Shown: positions 10,660 to 20,945, numbered from the stretch's first letter. The stretch is DNA of 64,000 bases from Strigamia acuminata (GCA_949358305.1 OX442314.1:3723087-3787086); one strand, 5' to 3'. A program made the numbers and translations. The notes: generated by a model not told the origin, from the sequence alone.

Positions 10660-13600
10660 CTATTTGTCTTCGTCTTCGTTCTTCTCTTCGTCCTCGTTTA
10701 TCTTAACTTCTCCTCTCAGACTCACGCCGTCGCGTCCCTCCATGAATTTGTCTTTCGCGACCGCCTTCGTCAGGAAATCAGCAATCATGTCACCTGTTGG
10801 TAAATGGATTAATTCAATGTTGCCAAGTTTTATCTCGTCCCTTATGAACATCAAGTGTCGGTTCATATGTTTAGTTCTTCCAAACTGGTTCGAACCGCAC
10901 AAAATCTGCATTGCTGGTTGACTGTCCGTGAAGATTGGTACTTTTCTCTGCACACAGCTTCCTTCGCCCACTTCACTCAAAAAGTCTCGCGCCCATTTTA
11001 TGGATTTCAGCAATTCGCAGATGGCCAAAATCTCGCTTTCTGTCGATGACATCGCGACTAATCGTTGTTTTTTGGTTTTCCACGTTATTGTTGTTGATCC
11101 AATTTTTACTATCATCCCTGTATGTGATTTTGCATCTTGGGTGACGTTCCAGCTTGCGTCCGCAAATCCTTGTAATTTCCCCTCCTCATTTGAGAAAAAC
11201 AATCGCATCTCAATCGTCTTCTTCAGATATCGCATCACTCGTTTGACCGCTCTGAAGTGTAATTGGCGCGGATCTCTTGAATATGCTGACAACGCACTTA
11301 TTGCGAATGATATGTCCGGTCGTGATATTATCATCACGTGCATCAGCGATCCTATCATTTGCTGATAAAGTTGCTGGTCGACTCTTTTCGATTTCTCAAA
11401 ATCATCTAAGTCTTGTCCAGTAGCCATTGGTGTGTTTGCAGTGACTCCGTCCATCAGCTCGTATCTCTTCAAAACATCGTTTATGTATTTTTGTTGACCA
11501 ATTAGAATTCCGTTGTCCATTATCGAAATTTCCATTCCCAAAAGAAAATGCACTTCCCCCAAGTCAACAATTTCAAAAACTCGTTTTATCTTCTTTAGAA
11601 TCCGGTCCAATATCTTTTGACTAGTAAACGCTGCCAAAATGTCATCTACGTACACCCCCAGAATAATAAAGTCATTTTTTCTCTTGTAAATATACACACA
11701 CCTGTCGTTGATTAGTGGTGTCAGGCCAATTTTCTGCAATTCCGTGTCCAGTCTCTCGTTCCAACATCTCCCTGATTGTCTCAGGCCGTACAGGCTTCGT
11801 TCAAGTCTGCAAATCAAGTCCTTCTGTTCATATCCCTCCGGCTGCTCCATGAAAATCGTTTCATCAATCAGGCCGTACAGGTAAGCTGTTTTTATGTCAA
11901 ATTGACGCGTCATCAATTTGTGTTTGGCCACCATGGATAAAATGATGCGGAGTGATTCGACTCTTACAACTGGCGAGAAAGTTTCCGTGTAATCAATGCC
12001 TGCTCTCTGGGAATACCCCACTGCCACCAATCTTGCCTTGTATTTATTTACACTCCTGTCCACGTTGAGTTTTATCCGATAAATCCATTTGCTCTTTATC
12101 GTAGTCATTTGTTTTTCCTTCTTCACCAATGTCCAAACATTGTTCACGTGCAATGAGTCTATTTCACTATCCATCGCCGTTTTCCATTTTTCTTTTTCGT
12201 CGCAATTTATTGCTTGCTCGTATGTTTCCGGTGTAAATAAGTCGTCAACGCCTTCGAATGCTATATTCGCTGCTTCAACCGCTGCATTTACTGCTTCATG
12301 TTGTGCTGCGATGCGCTGTGATCGTCGTACACCTTCTTGTTGCAATTGTTGCTCACGCTGCTCCATTTGTTCCGCGTGTCGCTGCTCGAGCACGGCTTGT
12401 GTTGTTCCCCGAGGTCTGCCAATCTGCGCTGGTTGATCTCGTTGCAGCTCTTGTTGTTCATCTTCAACAATCACTGCAGGCTGTTGAGCATTGTTGTCAT
12501 CGTTAGCATTTGTTTCTCCAATTGCCTCGTCTTCGAATTCTTGACAAAAACGCCTATTCTCGTCCGGTTTTGTCAAATTAAAGATGTCCGCCCCTCGAAT
12601 TTCTTCATTAAATTCCACCGTTCTACCTTCTTGTATTTTCTTTTCTGCTGGGACGTAAATCCTAAACGCCTTTCTATCCGTCGAATATCCCACGAATATT
12701 CCGCGTTTTGCTTTTTGATCAAGCTTTTGCCTCTTCTCTGCTGGGATGTGCAGGAAAGCCTCACAACCAAAAACTCGAAGATGTTTTATTGATTGCTTGC
12801 GCTTCATCCACATTTCTTCTGGAACTAAATCCCCATTTGGTTTCGTCAAAGTTCGATTTTTTACGTGTATCGACGTTGAAAATGCTTCGGCCCAAAATAT
12901 TTGCGGTAGGCCCGATTCCAAAAGTAATGTCCGTGTCGCCTCTATGAGCGTTCGATTCGTACGCTCCGCAATGCCGTTGCTGGCTGCATTAAATGGCACT
13001 GTGAGCTTGTGCAATATGCCTTCATCGTTGCATAAACGTTTAAAATTCTCGTTGACAAACTCGCCTCCGTTGTCGCTTCTAATACGCTTTAATTTGTTCC
13101 CCGTTTGCTTTTCCGCCATTGCTTTAAATGACTTGAAGAAATCAAATGTTTGAGATTTCTCGCTCATGAAATAAGCAAACTTCTTGCGCGTGAAGTCTTC
13201 AGTAATTACAAAAGCGTACCTGCTTCCTCCCATTGATGGTGTCTTGAATGGTCCAATCAAATCCATGTGTATTAGTTGCAAAACATCATCCGATTGCTTC
13301 TCGTTTATTCGTTTGTACGGGCTCTTCGTCATTTTTCCGAGTATGCACGCGGTGCATTTCTCCAATGGTGCATTGTTGTATTCCAACCCGTAAACCAATT
13401 CCTTGTTGGTCATCTTGTCGATTGTTCGTTCGTTTGCATGACACAATCGTTTATGCCATATTTCCTTGGTTTGTTTAGTTGTCGTGGCAACCGCATTCGC
13501 TTGCTCTTCTTTTTTCAGTTGCAATAAATACATGGTGCCACACTTCGCTCCCTTTCCAATCGTCTCTCCAATTGGACTATTAATGTCCGCCCAGTTTCCT

Positions 13601-14760
13601 CTGAATTGAACGGTGTAGTTCTTTGCCGTCAAGCGCGGAATTGAGAGCAAATTTCCTTTTAGCTCTGGAACAAAGAGCACATCTTGCAGCAAAATCTTCA
13701 TTGTTGCTGCTCCGTCGAGTTGACAATCCAAAATTATGCTTCCTTTTCCAGTTGCTAGAAGCTTCACACCTTTCTTGGCTGTGGTTATTGTTGTCTCCAT
13801 CTCAACAAACGTTTTAAACAGCTCGCGCTTGCTCGACATATGCACAGAAGCTCCTGAATCTAAAATCCAGTCGTCAAGGTGATCACTCGATTCCAATTCA
13901 ACCACTAGCGCGTGTTGTATTGTTGCAAATTCTACTTCGGCCTGCGCCATCTTTGCCGCCTCCTTTGGTCTCTGCGTCATTTTCGTGGGGCGCTTCTCTG
14001 GATGGCGCTGCCAACAGTCTTTGGCAATATGGCCACTTTTGCCACACTCATAACAAACAAATTTTGTCCCACCTTTTGTTTTCCTGCCTCCCGAATTTTT
14101 TCCGACTTGTGCCTTGAACGCCACTGTCCCGCTTTCCGTCGCTGCTCCTTTCAAATTAAACGCTGACCATTGGTCCTCCATTTTGAGTTCACGTCGTAAT
14201 TCTTCAATTGTTGCGGCTGCATTCGATCGAAAATTCCTCGCAATGTGGGAAAATCTTGTCACGAGACCACGCGTCATGTACATCATCAATTCGCGATCTT
14301 TTATGTCACGTCCGACTGCCTTGGCTCTCGATTGAATTGACTTTGCCCTGTTTAAGTAGCTGTCCACTGCTTCGTCGTGTCTCATACGTAATTCGCACAA
14401 TTCTGCCGCCGCGTCGATTTGACGTTCCTCCGTCGTTCCGGCGTACAGCGCTTTTAACGCATCCCAAACTTCTTTTGCACTGGTTTTCCCCATGCAATTC
14501 GTCGCTTCCTCGTTCGAAACGGTCAAAATAATGATGCCGAGTGCCTCGTTGTTGTTTTTCACCCAAGTGTTATATTTTACGAGATTATCTGCGTAACCCG
14601 CAGAGCCCACCACCGGTTCCACCACCGCTGGGTCCGTGATCATATTTTTCAAACTTTTAGCTGCTAATAAAGTTCCAACCTTAAACTGCCAGATGAAATA
14701 GTTCTCCGGTGTAAGAAGATCAATTCGATTCAACGAACCGCCCGAAATCGCATCCGCCAT
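10660..14760 (-). CDS. Ty1/copia Gag-Pol polyprotein, intact
   Basis: One open frame of 1366 residues starts at ATG 14760. In order: a copia-type Gag region; one zinc knuckle (CYECGKSGHIAKDC, about residue 235); an aspartic protease with DSGA (about 302); an integrase with an H-C-H-C-C zinc-binding region (about 435-475) and catalytic motifs HMDLIGPF, RSDNGGEF and the later Glu in NGIAERTNR; a copia-type reverse transcriptase with YVDD (about 1060); and RNase H with DAS, SSTESE and TDSQ. The order protease-integrase-RT-RNase H defines Ty1/copia. The C-terminus ends in an acidic KNEDEDK-type tail. There is no stop or frameshift. With matching LTRs and a target-site duplication, this is a recent and possibly mobile element. 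The product would form virus-like particles, copy RNA to DNA and integrate it. Confidence 0.97.
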   Translation of the reverse strand: MADAISGGSLNRIDLLTPENYFIWQFKVGTLLAAKSLKNMITDPAVVEPVVGSAGYADNLVKYNTWVKNNNEALGIIILTVSNEEATNCMGKTSAKEVWDALKALYAGTTEERQIDAAAELCELRMRHDEAVDSYLNRAKSIQSRAKAVGRDIKDRELMMYMTRGLVTRFSHIARNFRSNAAATIEELRRELKMEDQWSAFNLKGAATESGTVAFKAQVGKNSGGRKTKGGTKFVCYECGKSGHIAKDCWQRHPEKRPTKMTQRPKEAAKMAQAEVEFATIQHALVVELESSDHLDDWILDSGASVHMSSKRELFKTFVEMETTITTAKKGVKLLATGKGSIILDCQLDGAATMKILLQDVLFVPELKGNLLSIPRLTAKNYTVQFRGNWADINSPIGETIGKGAKCGTMYLLQLKKEEQANAVATTTKQTKEIWHKRLCHANERTIDKMTNKELVYGLEYNNAPLEKCTACILGKMTKSPYKRINEKQSDDVLQLIHMDLIGPFKTPSMGGSRYAFVITEDFTRKKFAYFMSEKSQTFDFFKSFKAMAEKQTGNKLKRIRSDNGGEFVNENFKRLCNDEGILHKLTVPFNAASNGIAERTNRTLIEATRTLLLESGLPQIFWAEAFSTSIHVKNRTLTKPNGDLVPEEMWMKRKQSIKHLRVFGCEAFLHIPAEKRQKLDQKAKRGIFVGYSTDRKAFRIYVPAEKKIQEGRTVEFNEEIRGADIFNLTKPDENRRFCQEFEDEAIGETNANDDNNAQQPAVIVEDEQQELQRDQPAQIGRPRGTTQAVLEQRHAEQMEQREQQLQQEGVRRSQRIAAQHEAVNAAVEAANIAFEGVDDLFTPETYEQAINCDEKEKWKTAMDSEIDSLHVNNVWTLVKKEKQMTTIKSKWIYRIKLNVDRSVNKYKARLVAVGYSQRAGIDYTETFSPVVRVESLRIILSMVAKHKLMTRQFDIKTAYLYGLIDETIFMEQPEGYEQKDLICRLERSLYGLRQSGRCWNERLDTELQKIGLTPLINDRCVYIYKRKNDFIILGVYVDDILAAFTSQKILDRILKKIKRVFEIVDLGEVHFLLGMEISIMDNGILIGQQKYINDVLKRYELMDGVTANTPMATGQDLDDFEKSKRVDQQLYQQMIGSLMHVMIISRPDISFAISALSAYSRDPRQLHFRAVKRVMRYLKKTIEMRLFFSNEEGKLQGFADASWNVTQDAKSHTGMIVKIGSTTITWKTKKQRLVAMSSTESEILAICELLKSIKWARDFLSEVGEGSCVQRKVPIFTDSQPAMQILCGSNQFGRTKHMNRHLMFIRDEIKLGNIELIHLPTGDMIADFLTKAVAKDKFMEGRDGVSLRGEVKINEDEEKNEDEDK

Positions 14761-14874
14761 TTTTCACGACGTTCGATTTTCGAATTCCGTCACGTGCGCA
14801 CTTCGTTCTCACTCGAATCTTCGAAAAATGTCGTCTGAGTGCCGTGGATACTTCTTTTCGAAGAAAAACCGGCC

Positions 14875-14886
14875 TTCTGCTACCAC
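14875..14886 (-). promoter_or_regulatory. Primer binding site of the copia element
   Basis: Right after the 5' LTR on the minus strand comes GTGGTAGCAGAAGG. It resembles the TGGTATCAGAGC type used by many copia elements, which pairs with an internal part of initiator methionine tRNA. The match is imperfect, so the tRNA assignment is tentative. Confidence 0.5.
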
Positions 14887-14887
14887 T

Positions 14888-15092
14888 TGTTGGTTCCTAT
14901 TCGGTTCCACAAAGATTTCGAATGTCCAAGTAATGAAAACACACGTTGTAACGGGAACATAAAATAACACGTCTTTACTTTACGGTAAATTTTACAACAA
15001 TTCAATTGCACGTGCATTACGTGCGTGCAACGTTCACACATTTGATAACGTTAAAACCTTTGATAATTTGTAACAATAGATTAAATCTAACA
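14888..15092 (-). repeat. 5' LTR of the copia element
   Basis: This 205-bp copy is the same as the LTR at 10335-10539 as far as I can compare by eye. Together with the AACAG duplication it defines a complete element of 4758 bp (10335-15092). Confidence 0.95.
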
Positions 15093-15097
15093 AACAG

Positions 15098-15516
15098 TTG
15101 GGGACAACAACGTCACGTCGCCGGGGGGCATTTAAACGTGACGCAAATATGTCCGAGAGGCGTTCAGGGTCGGAGCCAATAGGAACCGACCTTCATTGTA
15201 CAAAAAACCTATTGTTTTTGAGAATAAAGCACTTTGAATTTGGAGAAGAAGGCGAATGTGTCGCGGACCAGTAGGTCCGCCATTTTTATTTCGAGGCCAA
15301 CTAGAATTAGTTCACATCAGGAGTGGGATGCAAAGACTGTAAATGCGACTGAACAATTAAGCAGACAAAACGTAGACGAAACGTAAAACGAGACGACGAT
15401 CGTTTTTCAGCAGAGACGAGGTTTGAAAAACGAGCGACCACGTGGGCGGTCCAGGGATCGAGAAGAGAAATTCGCTGGGCAACACGAGGAGGTACGAGAG
15501 AATTCAAACGAACGAG
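15098..15516 (+). other. Leader or 5' flank of the gypsy gag-pol
   Basis: GC-rich sequence precedes the start codon. It contains an AATAAA (about 15221) and could include part of a 5' LTR, but I could not find the same sequence downstream of the gene or a convincing primer binding site. The copia element is inserted at its left border. Confidence 0.4.
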
Positions 15517-18500
15517 ATGGCTGCAAAGCAAAAACGAGCGGCGGTGTTAGCAAAAATTCAACGCGGGGAGCTGCCGGCAGACGACGAGTGGGAGCGGCTG
15601 CGGATCCAAGACATTCAACCGTTGTTGCGGGCGCGCAATATTGCGCCACCAAAGCTAAAGTTTGATTGCCTGAGTTTGCTGCGCCAAGTGTTACGAGAGG
15701 AAGCGGGAATCGAAAACGACGACGAAGAAAACGACGAGGAAACCGACGAGGATGACGGCGACGAACCCAAGGTAGAAGAAATTAATAAAAATGACGAGTC
15801 ACGTGAAACAAACGTGCCACCGGCAGCGAGCGGTGCATTCAGCATGGAGCAGATGGCACAAATGATGCAGATGATGCAAGTGATGCAAGGGATGCAAAAG
15901 GAACCAAAGGAGGTGAAGAATGCACCAAAATTGCCGCGATTTTCGGGCGATCAAAACGAGTTGCGCACAACGACGGCGTGGTTGCACGACGTCGACGAGT
16001 ACGCCACAGAGTACAAATGGACAAATGTAACCAAAGTGACGTCGGCAGCAGCAGCGCTGGACGGGCCGGCGAAGGTGTGGCACGAGAACGCAGGGACGAC
16101 GATTCGAAAATTCGACGAATGGGCGGCCGAGTTGAAGCGGAACTTCCCGGACCAACAGCTCACGTACGAGGAGAAGGAGAGATTGATTCGGGCACCGCAA
16201 AAGAGCGACGAAGCGGCCGAGACGTACCTGCGACGGAAATGGGCCACGTGCGAAAAACTGGGAATGACAATCGGGGACGCGCAAAACTATTTACTGGATG
16301 GGCTGAAAATTAAATCAGCCGTGTCGCCCATGTATTTCCAGCAGTATCAGCACATAAGCGAAATTGTCCGCACGATGCGAGGCGTGGAAGCCCGCACGAA
16401 AGGCGCAACAATTGAAACGAAGGGTAAAGCGACAACGACGGCGACGAAATCAAACGGGAAGAGCTACGATGCGGGGCCGAAGTGCTTTAAATGCGGCGAG
16501 AAGGGGCACCAGCGGGCCGACTGCACGAATGAGTTCAAGTGCTTTAAATGTCACGAGTCGGGACATTTATCGAGTGCGTGCCCCAACGGCACAAAATGTT
16601 TCAATTGCAACGGATTTGGGCACATGGCTAACGCGTGCCCAGAACCCAGAAAAGAGCGAAAGCAGCCGTTGAAATCCAAAGCAGATGTCAAAGCAAAAGA
16701 AGTGAAAAAGGTTGTGGTCACCAGCATGCAACCTAAATTCCAAGTGGAGATGCGAATCGACGGGAAAGCATGCAGCGCGGGCATTGACACCCAAAGCGAC
16801 GTCTGCTTGATTAGCAAAACGTTTGCGAAACGTACAAAAATTGACGAGCCCAATTACGAATACGTGATCGAGGGCTTTAATCAGGATGCAAGCAGCTACC
16901 GAGGACGCACCAAATGTGACGTTGAGTGCGCGGGTGTGAGGTTGGAGAATATCGAATTTTACGTGGTCGATGAAGCGAAAATGGCCACAGAAGCGTGGAT
17001 TGGCAAACCATTCCTCGAGCACTCGTCGATTACAATGCAGTCCGAGGGAGGCAGAGTGACATTCAAACAAGGCGAGGAGATACGAGATGAGTCAGGCATC
17101 GCAGAAATTGAGCCAAAACCCGCAACGATGAAGCCACGAGCGCTCGTGATCGACGAGAATCGAATTGTGCCGGCTCATTCGGTGAGCTTGGTGTCGGTGC
17201 GGGCCAAAAATCAGCCGGACGGGCTGTTCTACGTGGAGAGCGAGCGGGCGATGGCAGATCGATTGGGGGTGCCAGAGGGACTGATTGAAATAAAGGATGA
17301 GCGGGCGACGATGCCAATAATTAACGACGGGCCGGAGGAAGTACGAGTTGTACGGGGACGGAAACTTGGCCACGCCGAAATTACCGAAGAGGAACCGTCG
17401 TTACGGCAGATTAAGGTCAAGAAGGTGGCGACAAGCGAGACAGGCACGAGAGCACGAGTGACGGCTGCTGACATTAATCTTGGCAAAGCGGTGACGGCGG
17501 AGGAAACAGAGATAGTTTTGAATATTATCAACGATGAATTTCGGGATTGTTTTGCGACAAATCTGGAGGAAGTCGGATGCTTCCCAGGGTACCAAATGGA
17601 CATTGAATTAACCACGACGAAGCCAACCAATCTGCGACGGTACCAATACTCAGCGGCTCAACAAAAAGAAATTGACAAGATGGTCAGCGAACTGGAGGGG
17701 GCGGGGTTCATTACGAGGTCGAAAAGCCCTTTTAATAGCCCAATAGTCATGGTGAAGAAAAAGACGGGAGAGTGGCGCATTTGCATCGATTTCCGGTCAC
17801 TAAACGAGATCACCGTCAAGGAACATTTTCCGTGTCCCCGAATGGAAGAGCTTTTGGACGGGACACACGACTGGCGGGTCTTTCTCGTGTTTGACCTGGC
17901 GTCGGGGTATTATCAAATTGAGATGACGGCTGCAGCACAAGAGAAGACGGCATTTTCCACGATGAGCGGGAAGTACCAGTTTGTACGCATGCCGTTTGGA
18001 CTCATAAATGCCCCATTCGTGTTTAATCGAGTAATGGAGCTGGCATTTGGCCATTTGTCATACGAGATTTTACGACGTTACATGGACGATCTCTTGTCGG
18101 GCGCCAGTACGAGCGCAGAATTGATTGAAAAGATGAGAAAAATTCTAATTGAAGTGCGAAGATCGAAGCTGACGCTAAAGCTGAGTAAATGCCATTTCTT
18201 GTGCGAGGAGGTACAATTTTTGGGCCTACGATTGACGGATGGTGGGCTGCGACCGGGACTTGAAAAGACAAGCGCCATTCGCAATTTTCCAAGGCCAAGA
18301 GACGTTCGAGGCGTACGAAGCTTTCTGGGGCTATGCGGGTACTTCAGACGGTTTATTGCGGGGTACGCGACCAAAACGAGCGCGCTGACGGCGCTGACCC
18401 GGAAGAATGTACCGTTCGTGTGGGCGATCGAATGTGAGGCGGCGTTTCAAAACTTAATCAGCGAGCTGATAGCGGAACCAGTCCTAAAGATTTATAACAA

Positions 18501-20370
18501 CACACGACCGTGCGAGCTACACACGGACGCATCACAGGACGGCGTCGGAGCGGTACTGATGCAACGGGACGAGAACAACGAACTACACCCAATACTTTAC
18601 GCGAGCAGAACGACCACCGACTGCGAAAAGCGTTACCACTCGACGGAAATCGAGCTAATGGCGGTGGTGTGGGCGGTACTGAAGTTTAAAATGTACCTGT
18701 ACGGGGCCGAGTTCACGATTGTCACCGATTGCGAGGCGGTGCGGTACGGGCTAAAGAAGAGGGAGCTGATGCCACGAGTTGGGAGGTGGGTGCTTGCGCT
18801 GTCTGAATACGACTTTAAGGCAACACACCGGCCGGGACTGCTCATGGGACACGTCGATGCATTGAGCAGAAACGCCGAGCCACTCAGCAGCGAAGAGACA
18901 GAATTCGAGCGGCGGTTCCAGGTCAACCAGATCAAATTTTTGGAGGGCGACTGGCTTGTGGCTGCACAGGGGAGCGACCCTGACTGCAAGGAGATGAGAG
19001 ATGCGCTTCTGGCCGAGAATCCAGACTCGTTGGACGAGCGGGTACGGCACAAGATTCGGGGGTACAAAGTGAAGCGTGGACACGTGTACTTTGAGCTGAC
19101 ACGGAACGGACGGCGGAGGGACGTGCTGTATTTGCCAAAGATGATGAGACGGCAAATTATACACGAGGTGCACGAAGGCCACGCGCACCCCGGCGTCGAC
19201 GCAACAATCGAGGCGATTTTAAAGAGGTTTTGGTTTCCGAAAATGAGGAAATTCGTCAAAGCAGCAATTGGGGCGTGTGTCGCATGCCTGATGGGAAAGG
19301 AGCCAGGTGGAAAGCGCGTAGGAGAGCTAAATATCATTGAGCGAAAAAGGGTGCCATTCCACACCGTTCATGTGGATCATGTGGGCCCGTTCCCGAAGAG
19401 CGGCAACGGATTCAAGCACATCTTGGTGGCAGTGTGCAATTTCTCCAAGTGGGTGACGTTAATGCCGGTGAAATCAACAAATGCAGTCACCACGTGCAGG
19501 GAGATGAGGCGCCTGTGCACACGGATGTGGATTCCGACGCGGATTATTTCTGACCGGGGAACGGCTTTCACCAACGCGCTATTTACGCAGATGTGCGAGG
19601 AGCTGGGAATCCAGCACGTCCTCACGTCGACGGAAAACCCGAGGGCAAACGGGCAGGTCGAGAGGATCAACCGTACGTTGGTTCCAATGCTGGCGAGCCA
19701 AACGACGAGGGACGATGGCAGCGACTGGAGCAAAGGGGTTGCCAAAGTTGAAGTGGCGCTGAATTCGAGAATAAACCAGTCAACGAAGAAGACGCCGATG
19801 GAAATTCTATACGGGTTCCAGCCACGGACTGTGGTCGAGCCAAAGTTGGCAGCGATAGTGGTCGACGAGGACAGCGAGGACGAGGCCGAGATCGAGACCA
19901 CGAGAGACGAGGCGTTCGAAACATTAACGGCAGGCCAAATTAAACAAAAGCGAGCATTCGACAGGCATCGGGGGCCAAATCGCAGATACGAGATCGGAGA
20001 TGTCGTTGTCGTCCGGCGGAAGGCGATCGCCATCCAAGGAAAGGCTGGGAAATTGAGCAGCTTATATCGAGGCCCATTGCGAGTCCGCAAGAGGATCTCG
20101 AGCACGGTGTACGAGATTACGAGTCTCGAAGAGCCACCGCGTTACGTGACGACGGCGCCGATCGACCAGCTGAAGAAATGGGTGGTCGACGACGACGCCA
20201 CATCGGATACGGAGGAGGACGAAGCGACGGGCGTCGGCGAGGGCGCCGACGATAGTCGGATGACCGAATGTAGAGTTTCGGGGTCGTTGACACGCGTTAC
20301 AGGGGGGAATCTAACTTGTGAGGCTCGAGGACCACCAGCGCGCATTGCGTGGGGGGAATCGAACTTGTGA
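15517..20370 (+). CDS. Ty3/gypsy Gag-Pol polyprotein, single frame
   Basis: The frame is open from 15442, but the first ATG is 15517 (MAAKQKRAAVL), giving about 1617 residues. In order: a Gag with an acidic Glu/Asp run; a Met/Gln repeat; a capsid-like part; three zinc knuckles (CFKCGEKGHQRADC, CFKCHESGHLSSAC, CFNCNGFGHMANAC); a protease-like domain; a reverse transcriptase (LVFDLASGY, YMDD); RNase H (HTDAS, TDCEAV); an H2C2 zinc region (HEGHAHPGVD, CVAC); and an integrase core (VDHVGPF, ISDRGTAF, ENPRANGQVERIN). RT before integrase defines Ty3/gypsy. Gag and Pol are in one frame, so no frameshift is needed. The protease triad reads DTQS where D-T/S-G-A/S is expected. The last codons fall in a 49-bp tandem duplication. 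No env gene follows. Confidence 0.95.
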   Translation: MAAKQKRAAVLAKIQRGELPADDEWERLRIQDIQPLLRARNIAPPKLKFDCLSLLRQVLREEAGIENDDEENDEETDEDDGDEPKVEEINKNDESRETNVPPAASGAFSMEQMAQMMQMMQVMQGMQKEPKEVKNAPKLPRFSGDQNELRTTTAWLHDVDEYATEYKWTNVTKVTSAAAALDGPAKVWHENAGTTIRKFDEWAAELKRNFPDQQLTYEEKERLIRAPQKSDEAAETYLRRKWATCEKLGMTIGDAQNYLLDGLKIKSAVSPMYFQQYQHISEIVRTMRGVEARTKGATIETKGKATTTATKSNGKSYDAGPKCFKCGEKGHQRADCTNEFKCFKCHESGHLSSACPNGTKCFNCNGFGHMANACPEPRKERKQPLKSKADVKAKEVKKVVVTSMQPKFQVEMRIDGKACSAGIDTQSDVCLISKTFAKRTKIDEPNYEYVIEGFNQDASSYRGRTKCDVECAGVRLENIEFYVVDEAKMATEAWIGKPFLEHSSITMQSEGGRVTFKQGEEIRDESGIAEIEPKPATMKPRALVIDENRIVPAHSVSLVSVRAKNQPDGLFYVESERAMADRLGVPEGLIEIKDERATMPIINDGPEEVRVVRGRKLGHAEITEEEPSLRQIKVKKVATSETGTRARVTAADINLGKAVTAEETEIVLNIINDEFRDCFATNLEEVGCFPGYQMDIELTTTKPTNLRRYQYSAAQQKEIDKMVSELEGAGFITRSKSPFNSPIVMVKKKTGEWRICIDFRSLNEITVKEHFPCPRMEELLDGTHDWRVFLVFDLASGYYQIEMTAAAQEKTAFSTMSGKYQFVRMPFGLINAPFVFNRVMELAFGHLSYEILRRYMDDLLSGASTSAELIEKMRKILIEVRRSKLTLKLSKCHFLCEEVQFLGLRLTDGGLRPGLEKTSAIRNFPRPRDVRGVRSFLGLCGYFRRFIAGYATKTSALTALTRKNVPFVWAIECEAAFQNLISELIAEPVLKIYNNTRPCELHTDASQDGVGAVLMQRDENNELHPILYASRTTTDCEKRYHSTEIELMAVVWAVLKFKMYLYGAEFTIVTDCEAVRYGLKKRELMPRVGRWVLALSEYDFKATHRPGLLMGHVDALSRNAEPLSSEETEFERRFQVNQIKFLEGDWLVAAQGSDPDCKEMRDALLAENPDSLDERVRHKIRGYKVKRGHVYFELTRNGRRRDVLYLPKMMRRQIIHEVHEGHAHPGVDATIEAILKRFWFPKMRKFVKAAIGACVACLMGKEPGGKRVGELNIIERKRVPFHTVHVDHVGPFPKSGNGFKHILVAVCNFSKWVTLMPVKSTNAVTTCREMRRLCTRMWIPTRIISDRGTAFTNALFTQMCEELGIQHVLTSTENPRANGQVERINRTLVPMLASQTTRDDGSDWSKGVAKVEVALNSRINQSTKKTPMEILYGFQPRTVVEPKLAAIVVDEDSEDEAEIETTRDEAFETLTAGQIKQKRAFDRHRGPNRRYEIGDVVVVRRKAIAIQGKAGKLSSLYRGPLRVRKRISSTVYEITSLEEPPRYVTTAPIDQLKKWVVDDDATSDTEEDEATGVGEGADDSRMTECRVSGSLTRVTGGNLTCEARGPPARIAWGESNL

Positions 20371-20400
20371 TGCTTGAGGACCACCAGCGCGCATTGCGTG
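20303..20400 (+). repeat. 49-bp tandem duplication at the gag-pol 3' end
   Basis: Two near-identical units, each holding GAGGACCACCAGCGCGCATTG, lie in tandem. The stop codon of the gag-pol frame is in the second unit, so the duplication alters the C-terminal tail. Confidence 0.8.
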
Positions 20401-20590
20401 GGGGGCCACCGGACGCTGCCGCCCAGTGACCACCCAAACGGGGTAATTATTGTAGGCAGCCAATCAAGGCTGTCGTGAAAAGGGGGAGAAGCCCTGGTTG
20501 TTTCAATAAAGAAAGACACTTGAGATATAGTTGTCAAAAAGCAAAGACGTGTTTTCTTGTCCACTATTTTCCTGTCAAAAGCAACATTCA
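20401..20590 (+). other. Gypsy 3' untranslated region with possible LTR start
   Basis: A purine-rich GAAAAGGGGGAGAAG tract (about 20477-20491) is followed by an AATAAA (about 20504). This could be a polypurine tract and a short 3' LTR. No matching 5' copy was found, so the element ends remain undefined. Confidence 0.4.
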
Positions 20591-20684
20591 TGAAAAGTTC
20601 ACAGAATAAAAACTAAAATCTTTCCTTTTAAAATTTTGGATAAAAAAAATCCAATTCCCATTCATCACAAAGCCCGCCTTATAC

Positions 20685-20777
20685 CTGTAGTAGTCGTGGT
20701 TGAAGGAAAGGTCTTCGCAGTACATGGCGTCCGGGCGCATAATCGGATCGAAGCGCACGTCGTTTCTGCAGATAGGC
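20685..20777 (-). CDS. Orphan exon-like segment
   Basis: On the minus strand a T-rich tract ending in TAG is followed by 93 bp of open, GC-richer sequence (PICRNDVRFDPIM...SFNHDYYR), then GTATAAG, a plausible splice donor. Its base composition differs sharply from its AT-rich surroundings. I do not recognise the protein, and no neighbouring exon was found. It could be a piece of a host gene stranded by rearrangement. Confidence 0.4.
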
Positions 20778-20779
20778 CT

Positions 20780-20945
20780 AAAAAAAAAATAGGTTTTTGT
20801 CCATAAAATATTTTGGAAATATAACTGAAATGCAAAATTTGCAAAGCCGAAAGTTATATTTCCAAATTGTACACAACATAAAATTTTCAATGACTTTCCA
20901 ACACTGAATGCAACTGTTTCCAAACGACTTTTCATAGCATTATAT
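20780..20945 (+). repeat. Dispersed repeat also found in intron 5 of the secreted-protein genes
   Basis: The block containing CATAAAATATTTTGGAAATAT and CCAACACTGAATGCAAC recurs at about 8640-8800 (-), 26490-27350 (-, split by a MITE) and 37400-37570 (+). It is probably a short non-autonomous element, but I could not define its ends. Confidence 0.6.

Noticed and set aside
10664-14566. Many plus-strand frames opposite the copia gene
   Set aside because: They are shadows of the 1366-residue minus-strand frame, with no recognisable domains.
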